Source: DASXZH01 sp036502005
Lineage (GTDB): Bacteria; Armatimonadota; Fimbriimonadia; Fimbriimonadales; Fimbriimonadaceae
Reading direction: 5' to 3'
DNA: 64,000 bases
NCBI GenBank assembly: GCA_036502005.1
Contig: DASXZH010000094.1
Location: forward strand, 77,772 to 141,771
The translations under genes and the position numbers were made by a program. The notes beneath the pieces were generated by a model. That model was not told the DNA's origin, did not search any database, and worked only from the letters and a program-made list of their open reading frames with translations. This document shows, in pieces, positions 9,489 to 17,645 of the stretch (positions are counted from its first letter, which is position 1; each line of letters begins with the position of its first letter).

Positions 9489-10490
9489 TTAATGAAAAAG
9501 CCGGCGCAGGCCGCGCAAAGGCTTCGTTATTCGCCACGAAGCGGAACCCTTAAGCTGGGCGAGTTGTTCTTCTAGCTCTTGAACCTTATTTAAGTCGGTT
9601 TCGCTCATTCCACCAAAATGTTCAAAACGAGGCTCAAGACATACATATTCTGCCGCACAGTAGTCTTCAACTTGAAATGGTAGCTTGGCAGCCATTGAGT
9701 CCAAAGCCGCAATCCGATCAGCGATCCGCTCGTTCGGATCGCAACGTTTTAATACAGCCAAGAACTCAAAACCGTTTGGGTCTATCCGTTCCAGTTCTAA
9801 GGGCAGAAAGCCGTTTTCCGTAAGCCCTATTAGAAGCTTTACAAATGAGTAAGGCGTGAACACCGAAACGTGAACGTCAAAGTACCCAGAGTTTTCGTCG
9901 AGATGTTCGGAGGCGAGCCGATAAGCCTCTTCAAAATTATGGATATGTCGAAAGGTCAAAGGGTTCGGGTCTCCATTCCAAGACATGCGGTTTTCGCTGC
10001 TTGTAGCAAGGGCTCTGTGTTCGAGAATGGCGCGCGGAGACGGTTTCGTTCTTCTTTCTAAATGGTTGACGATAACGTCTTCCAGGGTCGTAACCTGACG
10101 AAAAAAGTCAAAGGTGTGATGCTTGTTTGGCACTGCGAGCATAATTCGGCCACCTGCCGCTAAGACTGCGGACAGATCTTGCAACCAACCCAGAACATCG
10201 GGCAAGTGCTCTATAACGTGGGACGCTGCGATTAAGTCGAGGTTTGTCCAATCCCCAAGAATTTCTTTTAGCGCGCGTCCATCATTCACAAAATGGATCT
10301 CGCATAGATCGGCTGCTTTGTAAAAGGGCGAAGACTCCATCTCCTTGCGTAGATCTTCGGTCGATAGATGGTCGATATTGCGGACACCAGGGGTTTTCCT
10401 AGGTATCCATGGCTTATCGGCAGGGCCGAACTCCAACGCGCGAACAGTTGAAAGGTCAAACAAGGCCAAATATTTTTCGCGAGGAGACAT
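9489..10490 (-). CDS. class I SAM-dependent methyltransferase-like protein, copy 3 of 3
   Basis: 333 residues with the same organisation as copies 1 and 2: MSPREKYLALFDLSTVRALEF at the start, DLDLIAASHVIEHLPD, LAVPN and the WRITKPLRGLRRLFH tail. Copy 3 differs most near residues 150-200 and 285-310. Its start codon is about 50 bases from the divergent rhamnosidase ATG, so the two share a promoter region. That region was copied behind methyltransferase 1 during the duplication. The 122-base spacer between copies 2 and 3 holds nothing recognisable. Confidence 0.75.
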   Translation of the reverse strand: MSPREKYLALFDLSTVRALEFGPADKPWIPRKTPGVRNIDHLSTEDLRKEMESSPFYKAADLCEIHFVNDGRALKEILGDWTNLDLIAASHVIEHLPDVLGWLQDLSAVLAAGGRIMLAVPNKHHTFDFFRQVTTLEDVIVNHLERRTKPSPRAILEHRALATSSENRMSWNGDPNPLTFRHIHNFEEAYRLASEHLDENSGYFDVHVSVFTPYSFVKLLIGLTENGFLPLELERIDPNGFEFLAVLKRCDPNERIADRIAALDSMAAKLPFQVEDYCAAEYVCLEPRFEHFGGMSETDLNKVQELEEQLAQLKGSASWRITKPLRGLRRLFH

Positions 10491-10542
10491 TGGGTTGAAA
10501 TTACCCCGACAGAATTATTTATTGACGAGACATAATCGCTCT

Positions 10543-12861
10543 ATGCTAGGGCTGCTCCTACCGTGCCTTCTCTCACTTGCGACTGCCCAAGCGCATTCCA
10601 ACGTTCCTCTCTGGACAGGGCTCGGAGTCGCCGACGACGCCGACACCTATGTCGCATTTCGCGGCAGGTTCTCGGTTCCGGCCGGGGCCTGTTCCATCCG
10701 AATGATGGGAGCTTCGGAATATCTTGTGTGGTTAGATGGAAGGCTGGTGGAAGACGGCCCGGCACGGTTTGCCACTGCCCATCCTGAATCTCAGACTTTA
10801 AACTTCACCCTGCAAGCGGGCCTGCACCTCATCGCTGTGCAAGTCCACAACGAGGGTGTGGCAACCCGCGTTCTACCTCTAATTCGGCCCTTTTTGTGGT
10901 CTAAGGTTAGCAGTAACGGGAGTCCAATCGAGATTAGTTGGAAATGCGAAAGACTCACCGGCTACCAATCGCGAACCCGCCGCATTAGCGATAACCTGGG
11001 TTGGATCGACTGGTGCGACACCTCTCAAATGCCAGCCGATTGGCAAGGTTCGACTTACGACGACAGCGGCTGGAAAAGTCCAATCTGGGTTGACCCCGGA
11101 ATTGGACAGATCACCGAAGCCAAAACTCACCCAGTGCGGATGAATGAGATCCCGATCCGTCCTATTGCAAGGGGGTCGCTTGCGGAAGGCTTTGGGTATT
11201 CACAAGATGATCCAGCAGCCAAGTTTTTTCTTGCAGAGCTAGCCCCGAAGGATATTCCAGCTCAAGGGGTTTGGCGTCGCTACGATCTTGGCCGTGTGCG
11301 TCTGGGACGGCCGGATATCACGCTGGATTTGCCTAAAGGTGCGGTCGTAGAATACGCGCTGTGCGAGCAGTTGCGTCACGGCCGAGTGCATGCCTGGATC
11401 ACGCTTTCCGGCTCGCAAAGCTGTAACTTCGACCACTTTGTAGCTCGCGGCGGAATCCAAGAATTCATGCCGTTCACGCCCAAAGGCGGCCGATTCCTTG
11501 AAATACACGTGTACGCGAACGGCCCCGTCAAGTTCGTCAAAGAAGAGTTTCTTGAGCGGACCTATTACGGTGAACCAGAAGGTTCGTTCACCTGCAGCGA
11601 TGCCCTGCTTAACCGCATTTGGAAAACCGGCGTCGACACCATGCGGGCTTGCTCCGAAGACTCGTTCGTCGATTGCCCAACACGAGAACGAGGCGAATGG
11701 ACCGGCGATGTCGCATCGGTTGCCACCGATATCTGCGGAGTTGCCTACTCCGACCTAAGCCTTACCCGGCGAGCATTAGTTCAAGCGGCCCAATCGGCGC
11801 GAGCCGACGGCCTTGTGGCAGGACTTGGCCCCGGCGATGACCTTTATGTTTCGACCTATGCGGCTCAATGGGTCGCCGCGTGTTTTCATTACCATGAGAT
11901 CACGGGAGATAAGTCTTTGCTTACTGAGCTCTTGGGGGCGGCCGAAAGGAACATCGCCGTTTATCAATCGAAAATGACAACCCACGGACTACAAGGCGAT
12001 CTCGGTTGGGAGTTTGTCGATTGGGGCTACGTTCCGAACACGGGACCAAGCGACATGGCTCTCAACATCGACTATTACATGGCCCTTCAGGCGATGGCGC
12101 GTTGGCATCAAGCTCTGGGCCTCTCCAATGCCGAGGTTTTAGCGGATTCGGCCAAACTCGGGGTTGTAATCAAAGATTGGCTGGCAAAACAAATCCAAAG
12201 ACCCGGCGGATGGGACAACGTTGGTTATCACCGAGCTGCGCTTGCTCTGTTAGCGGGGCTGGTTGGCCAAAACGATGAGCGACCCTGCATCCAGGCCATC
12301 GAATCCCAACTCCTAACCTGCTTCCCTAACGATCCAACCGCCCCTCGCCTTAGCGACCCGCAAGTGGCAAGTGACCGCTTCATGACTCCCTATTTTTGCC
12401 ATTTTGCCTTTGCCGCGCTGCTAAATCATGGGGAGGTCAATTTCGTTCTCGATCAATACCGGAAATGCTGGGGCTGGGCACTTAAAGACGATCAAACCAC
12501 TTGGCTAGAAGTGTTCGATACGCGCTGGTCGCACTGCCACGAATGGTCCGGCTGTCCAACTTGGCAGCTTAGTCGTTACGTCCTTGGGCTACGGCCCCGA
12601 TTCGATGTCGGATTTGGAGTGTACGACGTCAACATTCAACCTGAAAACTTGACAAAGGCTTCCGGCGATATCCCCCTTGAAAGGGGGGAAACGATTCACG
12701 TAGAGTGGACAGCAACCGAAAACGGTATTCGGCTTGCCGTTACCTCGCCTACTAAGATCAAACTCAGGATTGGAAAGACTGAAGTAGAAGTGCTCGGCAA
12801 ATATGAGACTTTGATAGCAAGGAAGACGAATTGTGCATCTTGCGTCGGTTCTACCTTCTAG
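10543..12861 (+). CDS. alpha-L-rhamnosidase-like glycoside hydrolase (GH78-type), secreted
   Basis: 772 residues from the ATG at 10543, which begins a compact signal peptide (MLGLLLPCLLSLATAQA). An in-frame ATG further upstream lies inside the divergent methyltransferase gene and would bury that signal peptide. The N-terminal half resembles jelly-roll sandwich domains. The catalytic (alpha/alpha)6 region begins near residue 355 and carries DCPTRERGEWTGD at about 377-389, the hallmark of GH78 enzymes. WVAACFHYHEITGD and the later DTRWSHCHEWSGCPTWQ fit the barrel. Predicted to release terminal rhamnose or a related sugar from glycans outside the cytoplasm. Assignment to GH78 is by motif only. 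A strong terminator follows. Confidence 0.8.
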   Translation: MLGLLLPCLLSLATAQAHSNVPLWTGLGVADDADTYVAFRGRFSVPAGACSIRMMGASEYLVWLDGRLVEDGPARFATAHPESQTLNFTLQAGLHLIAVQVHNEGVATRVLPLIRPFLWSKVSSNGSPIEISWKCERLTGYQSRTRRISDNLGWIDWCDTSQMPADWQGSTYDDSGWKSPIWVDPGIGQITEAKTHPVRMNEIPIRPIARGSLAEGFGYSQDDPAAKFFLAELAPKDIPAQGVWRRYDLGRVRLGRPDITLDLPKGAVVEYALCEQLRHGRVHAWITLSGSQSCNFDHFVARGGIQEFMPFTPKGGRFLEIHVYANGPVKFVKEEFLERTYYGEPEGSFTCSDALLNRIWKTGVDTMRACSEDSFVDCPTRERGEWTGDVASVATDICGVAYSDLSLTRRALVQAAQSARADGLVAGLGPGDDLYVSTYAAQWVAACFHYHEITGDKSLLTELLGAAERNIAVYQSKMTTHGLQGDLGWEFVDWGYVPNTGPSDMALNIDYYMALQAMARWHQALGLSNAEVLADSAKLGVVIKDWLAKQIQRPGGWDNVGYHRAALALLAGLVGQNDERPCIQAIESQLLTCFPNDPTAPRLSDPQVASDRFMTPYFCHFAFAALLNHGEVNFVLDQYRKCWGWALKDDQTTWLEVFDTRWSHCHEWSGCPTWQLSRYVLGLRPRFDVGFGVYDVNIQPENLTKASGDIPLERGETIHVEWTATENGIRLAVTSPTKIKLRIGKTEVEVLGKYETLIARKTNCASCVGSTF

Positions 12862-12879
12862 GTTCTAGGTTCTCTCCTA

Positions 12880-12906
12880 GGGGCGGGCGCTCTTCCCGCC
12901 CCCTTT
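12880..12906 (+). terminator. intrinsic terminator after the rhamnosidase gene
   Basis: Arms GGGGCGGG and CCCGCCCC separated by 7 bases and followed by CTTT. It also serves the convergent blaR1 side, whose stop is a few bases away. Confidence 0.75.
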
Positions 12907-12909
12907 ATC

Positions 12910-14451
12910 TCAGCGGCTGTCGGCTGGCGGCGCGGACGAAGTACCGCTAAAACCAGGCCCCGGATCTAGATGCGATTCATCCAGAACTTGATGTCGCAAT
13001 GGTTTTTTGGCCTGGCGGGGGAATTTCTCCACCAGGTATTTCTTAAGATCTGCCCACGCTTCTTTACTTTGGGCTTTAACGTGCCCATCCAAAAATCCAA
13101 CGATGCGGCTTCCATCAAACCAAGGTTTTGAATCGTAAATTAGAACCGTATCTGCCGCGCCACGGATAATAGTCTGATTGGCACCGCCTAGCGCGAAGTT
13201 GAAGAGGAACTCGCTGTGGTTAGGGTTATGGGTTGACCAAATCTCGTCGAACGATTTCCTTCGCTCCTGAAAAGTGCTGCCAGTCGTTTTCACATAGGGT
13301 GCCGTAACCGCCTTAAGGGTGTCCATATCGGTCGCGTATGGCAATACATCGTCGTAATCGTTCATGTAGAGGATCAGCGCGAGGTCGATGTATTTGGCGT
13401 TGTGCAGGGCAACATCATGCTCAATCTTCATCTGCTCTGGGGTCATCTGGGCAATTGCTTCGCCCGATATCATTACAGAGACACCAATAGCAAGCACCGC
13501 CGCTGCAGGAATGGCCGCCATCCGAAACCTATTCGACACTACCGAAGCGGTCTTTCGAGAGGCATCAAGAACAAGCGCGACTCGCTTTCCTACCGTGCTT
13601 CGAAAATCGACCACTCCAGCCGAAAGAGCGGCGGCGCTAGGAGTTTGGCCCTGTTGGGCGAGTTCCAAGAGAACCCGAGCGTAAACCGGCCGTTCGCATC
13701 CGCTCGATATCACCACTTGGTCGCAGTGTTCTTCGATGGCTTCATCGAATCTCTTGCACGCCAGCCAAACGAAGGGGTTGAACCAGAGAATCGCACAGGT
13801 TATGCGTTGTAGCAGTTTCCAAAAGCAGTCGTTGTGCTGGAAATGCACCATCTCATGGGCCAATACGGGCTCCAGCTTCGCATCCTTGAGAAGAGTCTCG
13901 GAGATGTAGATGGAGGGCCTTAGAACCCCCGCCAAACAAGGCGATTCGATGGAAGGATGAACAAGGAGGCTTGGCGTTCCGCCCTTGGTCGAGAGCCTCG
14001 CTAAGATGAGTGTGGCAGTTGAATCGGTGAGGAGCTTCGCTTGCCGCCTTAGCTGCGAAAGGCTGAATTGAGAGGCGAGGACTCTTAGCAGAAGTAAGCA
14101 GATGCCCACAAACCATACGACTATAACGATCTCGGGCGTATCACAGTCAGGCATGGCACTTTCCGAGACAGTTGCCGCTAAGTGAGTGGCGTTGCTAACA
14201 TGCTTAGCTGGCGTCTGCGTGGGCTCGGCGGCCGATCGAACGGCCACAGCCGGAGCTGAAATATGCAAAGCGTGGGAGTTGGCAGGAATGGTCGTAAAGC
14301 TGCAGATCGTAGCCAGAAGCAACGCAACCAGCGTGGCCTTGTACGTTAGGGACACATAAGCCGGGCCCCTCTGGGCCAAAAACTGCGCGGCAGCTAAACC
14401 GGCAAGAGCAACGATAATGGACCGTAAAACGAACGCGATGATAACTGTCAT
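12910..14451 (-). CDS. blaR1: BlaR1-type M56 antirepressor peptidase with pseudopilin-like tail
   Basis: 513 residues. Transmembrane segments occur near 1-25, 38-55, 108-125 and 311-335. The cytoplasm-facing M56 zinc peptidase site HEMVH lies at 199-203, followed by NPFVWLACKRFDEAIEEHCD, which supplies the third-ligand Glu region. In place of the usual penicillin-binding sensor, the extracytoplasmic C-terminus has the signature of type II pseudopilin/DUF1559 proteins: LALILYMNDYDDVLPYATD near 358-375 and VGFLDGHVKA near 451-460. The start overlaps the stop of blaI by 4 bases. By analogy with BlaR1, a signal sensed outside would activate cleavage of the adjacent BlaI repressor. The ligand is unknown and beta-lactams should not be assumed. 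Confidence 0.85.
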   Translation of the reverse strand: MTVIIAFVLRSIIVALAGLAAAQFLAQRGPAYVSLTYKATLVALLLATICSFTTIPANSHALHISAPAVAVRSAAEPTQTPAKHVSNATHLAATVSESAMPDCDTPEIVIVVWFVGICLLLLRVLASQFSLSQLRRQAKLLTDSTATLILARLSTKGGTPSLLVHPSIESPCLAGVLRPSIYISETLLKDAKLEPVLAHEMVHFQHNDCFWKLLQRITCAILWFNPFVWLACKRFDEAIEEHCDQVVISSGCERPVYARVLLELAQQGQTPSAAALSAGVVDFRSTVGKRVALVLDASRKTASVVSNRFRMAAIPAAAVLAIGVSVMISGEAIAQMTPEQMKIEHDVALHNAKYIDLALILYMNDYDDVLPYATDMDTLKAVTAPYVKTTGSTFQERRKSFDEIWSTHNPNHSEFLFNFALGGANQTIIRGAADTVLIYDSKPWFDGSRIVGFLDGHVKAQSKEAWADLKKYLVEKFPRQAKKPLRHQVLDESHLDPGPGFSGTSSAPPADSR

Positions 14452-14834
14452 CGTGATCCCTCCTTCTTTTCTTGAGCTTCGATGAGCTTCTTTAGTTCGT
14501 CAAGTTCTTCCTGCGAAATGCGCTCGTTCTTAAGAAATTGAGCGACAAAGCCGACCACGGACCCTCCGTAGAACCGGTTCAGAACTCTATCCATGGAGTT
14601 CTCTACAGACTGGTTTGGCTCAATCGCCGGTTCAAAATAGAACGTGCGGCCTTTGGCCACATGCCTGACCACTTGCTTGCGTTCTAACTGCCGTAGCAGC
14701 GTCTGCACCGTGCTGAGCGATACCGGCTCATGCTCTGAAAGAGCATCGGTTATATCCTTGGCGGTGGCTTCCTTCTTTTCCCACAGCACAGACATGATCT
14801 GCGCTTGGACGGATCCCAACTTGATTTGCTTCAT
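14448..14834 (-). CDS. blaI: BlaI/MecI/CopY-family transcriptional repressor
   Basis: 128 residues. The N-terminal winged helix (LGSVQAQIMSVLWEKKEATAKD through SLSTVQTLLRQLERKQVVRHV) is typical of BlaI/MecI, and the C-terminal helix (ERISQEELDELKKLIEAQ) is the dimerisation and proteolysis region. It precedes blaR1 with a 4-base overlap, so repressor and antirepressor are co-translated. A palindromic operator lies directly in front of the start codon, indicating autoregulation. Length is normal for the family. Confidence 0.9.
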   Translation of the reverse strand: MKQIKLGSVQAQIMSVLWEKKEATAKDITDALSEHEPVSLSTVQTLLRQLERKQVVRHVAKGRTFYFEPAIEPNQSVENSMDRVLNRFYGGSVVGFVAQFLKNERISQEELDELKKLIEAQEKKEGSR

Positions 14835-14835
14835 A

Positions 14836-14867
14836 AGTTTTACTCGATAGATTTACTGAGTAAAACT
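14836..14867 (-). promoter_or_regulatory. putative BlaI operator
   Basis: Perfect 10-base inverted repeat AGTTTTACTC/GAGTAAAACT with a 12-base spacer. The right part also contains the 13-base palindrome TTTACTGAGTAAA. It sits 2-34 bases upstream of the blaI ATG, where a bound dimer would block transcription. Confidence 0.75.
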
Positions 14868-14916
14868 ACTATATCACGGAATTGGTGAAAGTGGCACAAA
14901 AAAAGTAAAAGATTAA

Positions 14917-15108
14917 GAGAAGAACTTAGAACTTAGAACTTAGACAGACCGACAGAAAAACTGCCGCCAAGAAGAGCCGGCCTAGTTGCTCGTCTAAGTT
15001 CCCTCCTAAGTTCTAAGTTCTGGTCTCGGTTCCAACCCTACGTTCTAACTTCGACTTTCCAAGGTCTCCGGTTCTACGTTCCAGGTTCTCCGTTCTAAGT
15101 TCTTCTTC
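14917..15108. repeat. heptamer inverted repeat (ACTTAGA type)
   Basis: The left arm (14917-14945) is AGAACTTAGAACTTAG. The right arm (14991-15023, continuing irregularly to 15108) is TCCTAAGTTCTAAGTTCT, its reverse complement. Unit length is 7 bases. It fills the spacer between blaI and tpiA and contains no gene. It probably also acts as the 3' hairpin of tpiA. Confidence 0.75.
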
Positions 15109-15122
15109 ACGCGCCGAAGGCC

Positions 15123-15914
15123 CTAAGCACTCATAACGATCCGGCTGAATTCCATCGGATCGAGGCTTGCGCCGCCGACGAGTCCGCCATCGATATTCGG
15201 CTGCTTAAACAGCTCGCCAGAATTCGAAGACTTCACGCTGCCGCCATATAGAATCCTAATCTCAGGCGCGACGTCTTCGTTCAAAATCTTCCCCACCATC
15301 TTCCGAATCTCGCCGCAAATGCGGTCAGCTTCAGGGGTTTCGCAGGTCTTGCCGGTGCCAATGGCCCAAACGGGCTCATAGGCGATGCAGAAAAAGTAAA
15401 GTTCGGCCGGCTCGATGCCATCCAAGGCGCCTGCAAGCTGCTTCTCGATCACGGATTCCGTCTGCCCCGCTTCCCTTTCCGCTTCCGTCTCGCCTACGCA
15501 AAGGATCGGGGTAATCGATTGAAAGAGAAGCGACTTGATTTTCAAGTTAACGGTTTCATCGGTCTCCGCAAAATAACCAACCGTAGATTCCGGAATCTCA
15601 AGCTTGCCAAATCGGCCGCGGGTTTCGGAGTGGCCAACAATGCAGTAGCTGACGCCGCACTCGGTGAGCATTGGGGCGCTCACGCGGCCCGTAAAAGCTC
15701 CCGAATCCTTCCAAAAAACGTCCTGAGCTCCAACCTTTACGTGCGTATTCTTAACGAACTCGCGAACCTTGCCAATGCTCATGTAGGGTGGGCACACCAC
15801 CACGTCCACGTTGGTCCGGGCATCAACATGCTTCAAAAAGGTCTGAACCGCTGCAGATGCCTCCGCATTAGTCATATTCATTTTCCAATTACCGACAACT
15901 AGTTTTGTTTGCAT
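15123..15914 (-). CDS. tpiA: triosephosphate isomerase
   Basis: 263 residues, normal length. It interconverts dihydroxyacetone phosphate and glyceraldehyde 3-phosphate in glycolysis/gluconeogenesis in the cytoplasm. Diagnostic features are NWKMN at the N-terminus (catalytic Lys), VGHSETR (electrophilic His) and AYEPVWAIGTG (catalytic Glu and loop 6), with the phosphate-binding YGGSVKSSN and GGLVGGASLD near the end. It follows the OsmC-family gene after only 3 bases, so the two are probably co-transcribed. The usual partners gapA and pgk are not adjacent. Confidence 0.97.
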   Translation of the reverse strand: MQTKLVVGNWKMNMTNAEASAAVQTFLKHVDARTNVDVVVCPPYMSIGKVREFVKNTHVKVGAQDVFWKDSGAFTGRVSAPMLTECGVSYCIVGHSETRGRFGKLEIPESTVGYFAETDETVNLKIKSLLFQSITPILCVGETEAEREAGQTESVIEKQLAGALDGIEPAELYFFCIAYEPVWAIGTGKTCETPEADRICGEIRKMVGKILNEDVAPEIRILYGGSVKSSNSGELFKQPNIDGGLVGGASLDPMEFSRIVMSA

Positions 15915-15917
15915 GCT

Positions 15918-16370
15918 TTACGTTCGGACGATGTTCGGCTCCACGGTTATCTTTACCTTATCCCGCACCGCATTCGTAATAATGCAATAAAGATCGGCTT
16001 TATGGGCCATATCTTCGGCCATTTTTGCCTGATCATCAGTCGCGCCGGGCTCAAGGGTGATGGTGGGCTTAATCATTACCGCCGTATACGTGAACTGCGC
16101 ACCGTTCTGTTCCACCTCACCGGTTGCCTCGGTTGCAATCGCCGTGACCGGGATCTTACGATTTTGGGCGATGATGCCGAAGGTCATCGTGTAACAAGCG
16201 GCGATCGAACTTGCCAAGAGTTCCTCAGGATTGGTGCCCCCGCCCGCGCCCTGAAACTCCGCTGGAACGGCGATACTGTTGCTCGCGCCGCTATGGCCGG
16301 CGGTTACCGTGCCGCTCCCTTCTCGGCCGCCGTGCCATTCAACTTTGACTGGATATTCGTGAACTGCCAT
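15918..16370 (-). CDS. OsmC/OhrA-family protein
   Basis: 150 residues from the ATG at 16370 (MAVHEYPVKVEWHGG). A TTG start seven codons upstream is possible but would sit next to the terminator hairpin. It belongs to the OsmC family of thiol-dependent hydroperoxide reductases: GAGGGTNPEELLASSIAACYTMTF contains the conserved Glu and the first redox Cys, and ADLYCIITNAVRD contains the second. It probably detoxifies organic peroxides in the cytoplasm. It lies 3 bases upstream of tpiA. Expression may be linked to the sigma-54-like promoter and terminator just upstream, which would make that hairpin an attenuator. Confidence 0.88.
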   Translation of the reverse strand: MAVHEYPVKVEWHGGREGSGTVTAGHSGASNSIAVPAEFQGAGGGTNPEELLASSIAACYTMTFGIIAQNRKIPVTAIATEATGEVEQNGAQFTYTAVMIKPTITLEPGATDDQAKMAEDMAHKADLYCIITNAVRDKVKITVEPNIVRT

Positions 16371-16391
16371 CACCCGAAGTCTACCGGGCAA

Positions 16392-16489
16392 AAGAAAAGC
16401 CCCGCCTTAGGAAGATAGGCGGGGCGATCCGGAGATTAGGAGTTGCGATTGAATGTCCTTTTCCAGGCCGTCCTCTGGTTTAGGGTTTG
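16392..16489 (-). ncRNA. candidate small RNA (about 100 nt) ending in an intrinsic terminator
   Basis: A strong hairpin (GCCCCGCC/GGCGGGGC at about 16399-16425) is followed on the minus strand by TTTTCTTTT, a textbook intrinsic terminator. No gene ends there: OsmC starts 20 bases further on. A sigma-54-type promoter lies about 100 bases upstream, so the two signals define a short transcript with an additional small CCAG/CTGG stem. Either it is an sRNA or the terminator is an attenuator in the osmC-tpiA leader. There is no match to a family I know. Confidence 0.45.
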
Positions 16490-16500
16490 ATAGGTATGTA

Positions 16501-16516
16501 GCAAGAAGCGTGCCAA
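16501..16516 (-). promoter_or_regulatory. sigma-54-type promoter
   Basis: On the minus strand the sequence reads TTGGCACGCTTCTTGC, matching the -24/-12 consensus TGGCACG-N4-TTGC with the exact GG-to-GC spacing. It is expected to need an enhancer-binding activator and RpoN, neither of which is encoded in this window. Confidence 0.5.
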
Positions 16517-16527
16517 TATCGGAAAGG

Positions 16528-16860
16528 GGGATAGAGGATAGGGGTTAGCGGATAGTCGAAAGTCGAAAGGTCGAAGGACAGAAGGGGGGATAGGCCAAAG
16601 CGGGAGCGGGTAGTAGATGCTCGAATACGGGCGGATCCGCTGTGGGAAAAGCTCTCAAGTTGTTTTTAAGGGGATTCTCCATCCGCCATCCGCCATCCAT
16701 CCGGCTTTCTACTTTCGACTTTCGACCTTTCGACATCCCGAGCTATCCCGACATCCGCCTTCCGCTGTCTGCCTTCCGGTCTTCGACTTTCGACTATCCC
16801 ACTATCCCCTATCTGCCCATCCAGCCTTCGACTTTCGACATTCGACCTTCGACTCCCAAG
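16528..16860. repeat. heptamer inverted repeat (GTCGAAA and CATCCGC types)
   Basis: The left arm (16528-16585) contains GTCGAAAGTCGAAAGG. The right arm (16676-16860) contains CTTTCGACTTTCGACC, CATCCGCCATCCGCCATCC and several CTATCCC units, all with 7-base spacing. The enclosed ~90 bases hold no gene. This accounts for the whole spacer between the candidate sRNA and the BSP-type peptidase. Confidence 0.75.
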
Positions 16861-16883
16861 CCCTTATCGACTAAACTCTCCAC

Positions 16884-17621
16884 GTGGCATGGCTGAACCT
16901 CCTCCTTCTCTTCGGCCTCACACAGACTGCGCAGGCTCCGCCGATTTTGGCGGAAGTTGATGTTCCTAGCTCGATTCCCCTAACCCATCAGGGCTTTGAG
17001 CAATATGGTTTTTCAAGCGGCCCGGACGACCTCACCCCGCCGTATTCCTCGGCTCAAATCAGGCAGTTTCGGGACCAAGTTATTTCCTATGCCTCGACCG
17101 TCGAGGCTGCCTATCCGCTCGTGTTGAAGGTTTTACAGCCTACGCACCCGGTTGGCGGGCCGATTACGATCCTGATTTCCTACCGATTTCAGCAAGCTGC
17201 GGCCCAAACCGATGGGAGCCGCATCCGCGTGAACGCGGCTTACGCGGAGGATAATCCACGCGATATGGGGATCATCGTTCACGAGCTGGTGCACGTGGTC
17301 CAAGGCTACCGGGCGGATGACCCGAAATGGCTTGTGGAAGGCATGGCAGACTACGTGCGTTACTACTTTTACGAGCCCGGCTCCAGCCGATTAATCTTGC
17401 GCGCTTCTACCGCCAACTATGATGAGGGCTATGAGGCAACCGCAGGCTTTCTGGATTGGGTGGTTCGCAACTACGATAAGGATCTTATCAAGGATTTGAA
17501 TCAGCAGTTATATGAAGGCATCTATTCCGACGATTCTTGGTTGAAGCTAACCGGGCACTCTTTGACGCAATTGAACCTAGAATGGAAGTCAACGCTTCAA
17601 CATTCATTATTTTCATACTGA
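16884..17621 (+). CDS. basic secretory protein (BSP)-family putative metallopeptidase
   Basis: 245 residues starting at GTG, with a signal peptide (MAWLNLLLLFGLTQTAQA). The zinc motif HELVHVVQGY near residues 136-145 is followed by WLVEGMADYVRYYF, whose Glu/Asp are typical of the plant basic secretory protein family (PF04450), and by GFLDWVVRNYDKDLI. Predicted to be exported and to act as a peptidase on unknown substrates. It stands alone, although the small membrane-protein gene 24 bases downstream could be co-transcribed. Confidence 0.82.
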   Translation: MAWLNLLLLFGLTQTAQAPPILAEVDVPSSIPLTHQGFEQYGFSSGPDDLTPPYSSAQIRQFRDQVISYASTVEAAYPLVLKVLQPTHPVGGPITILISYRFQQAAAQTDGSRIRVNAAYAEDNPRDMGIIVHELVHVVQGYRADDPKWLVEGMADYVRYYFYEPGSSRLILRASTANYDEGYEATAGFLDWVVRNYDKDLIKDLNQQLYEGIYSDDSWLKLTGHSLTQLNLEWKSTLQHSLFSY

Positions 17622-17645
17622 TCTGGGTAATCTGCGGTTATCGCA

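Noticed and set aside
10345..10542. Longer N-terminus of the rhamnosidase
   Set aside because: Would overlap the divergent methyltransferase and bury the signal peptide; the duplicated fragment starts at the downstream ATG.
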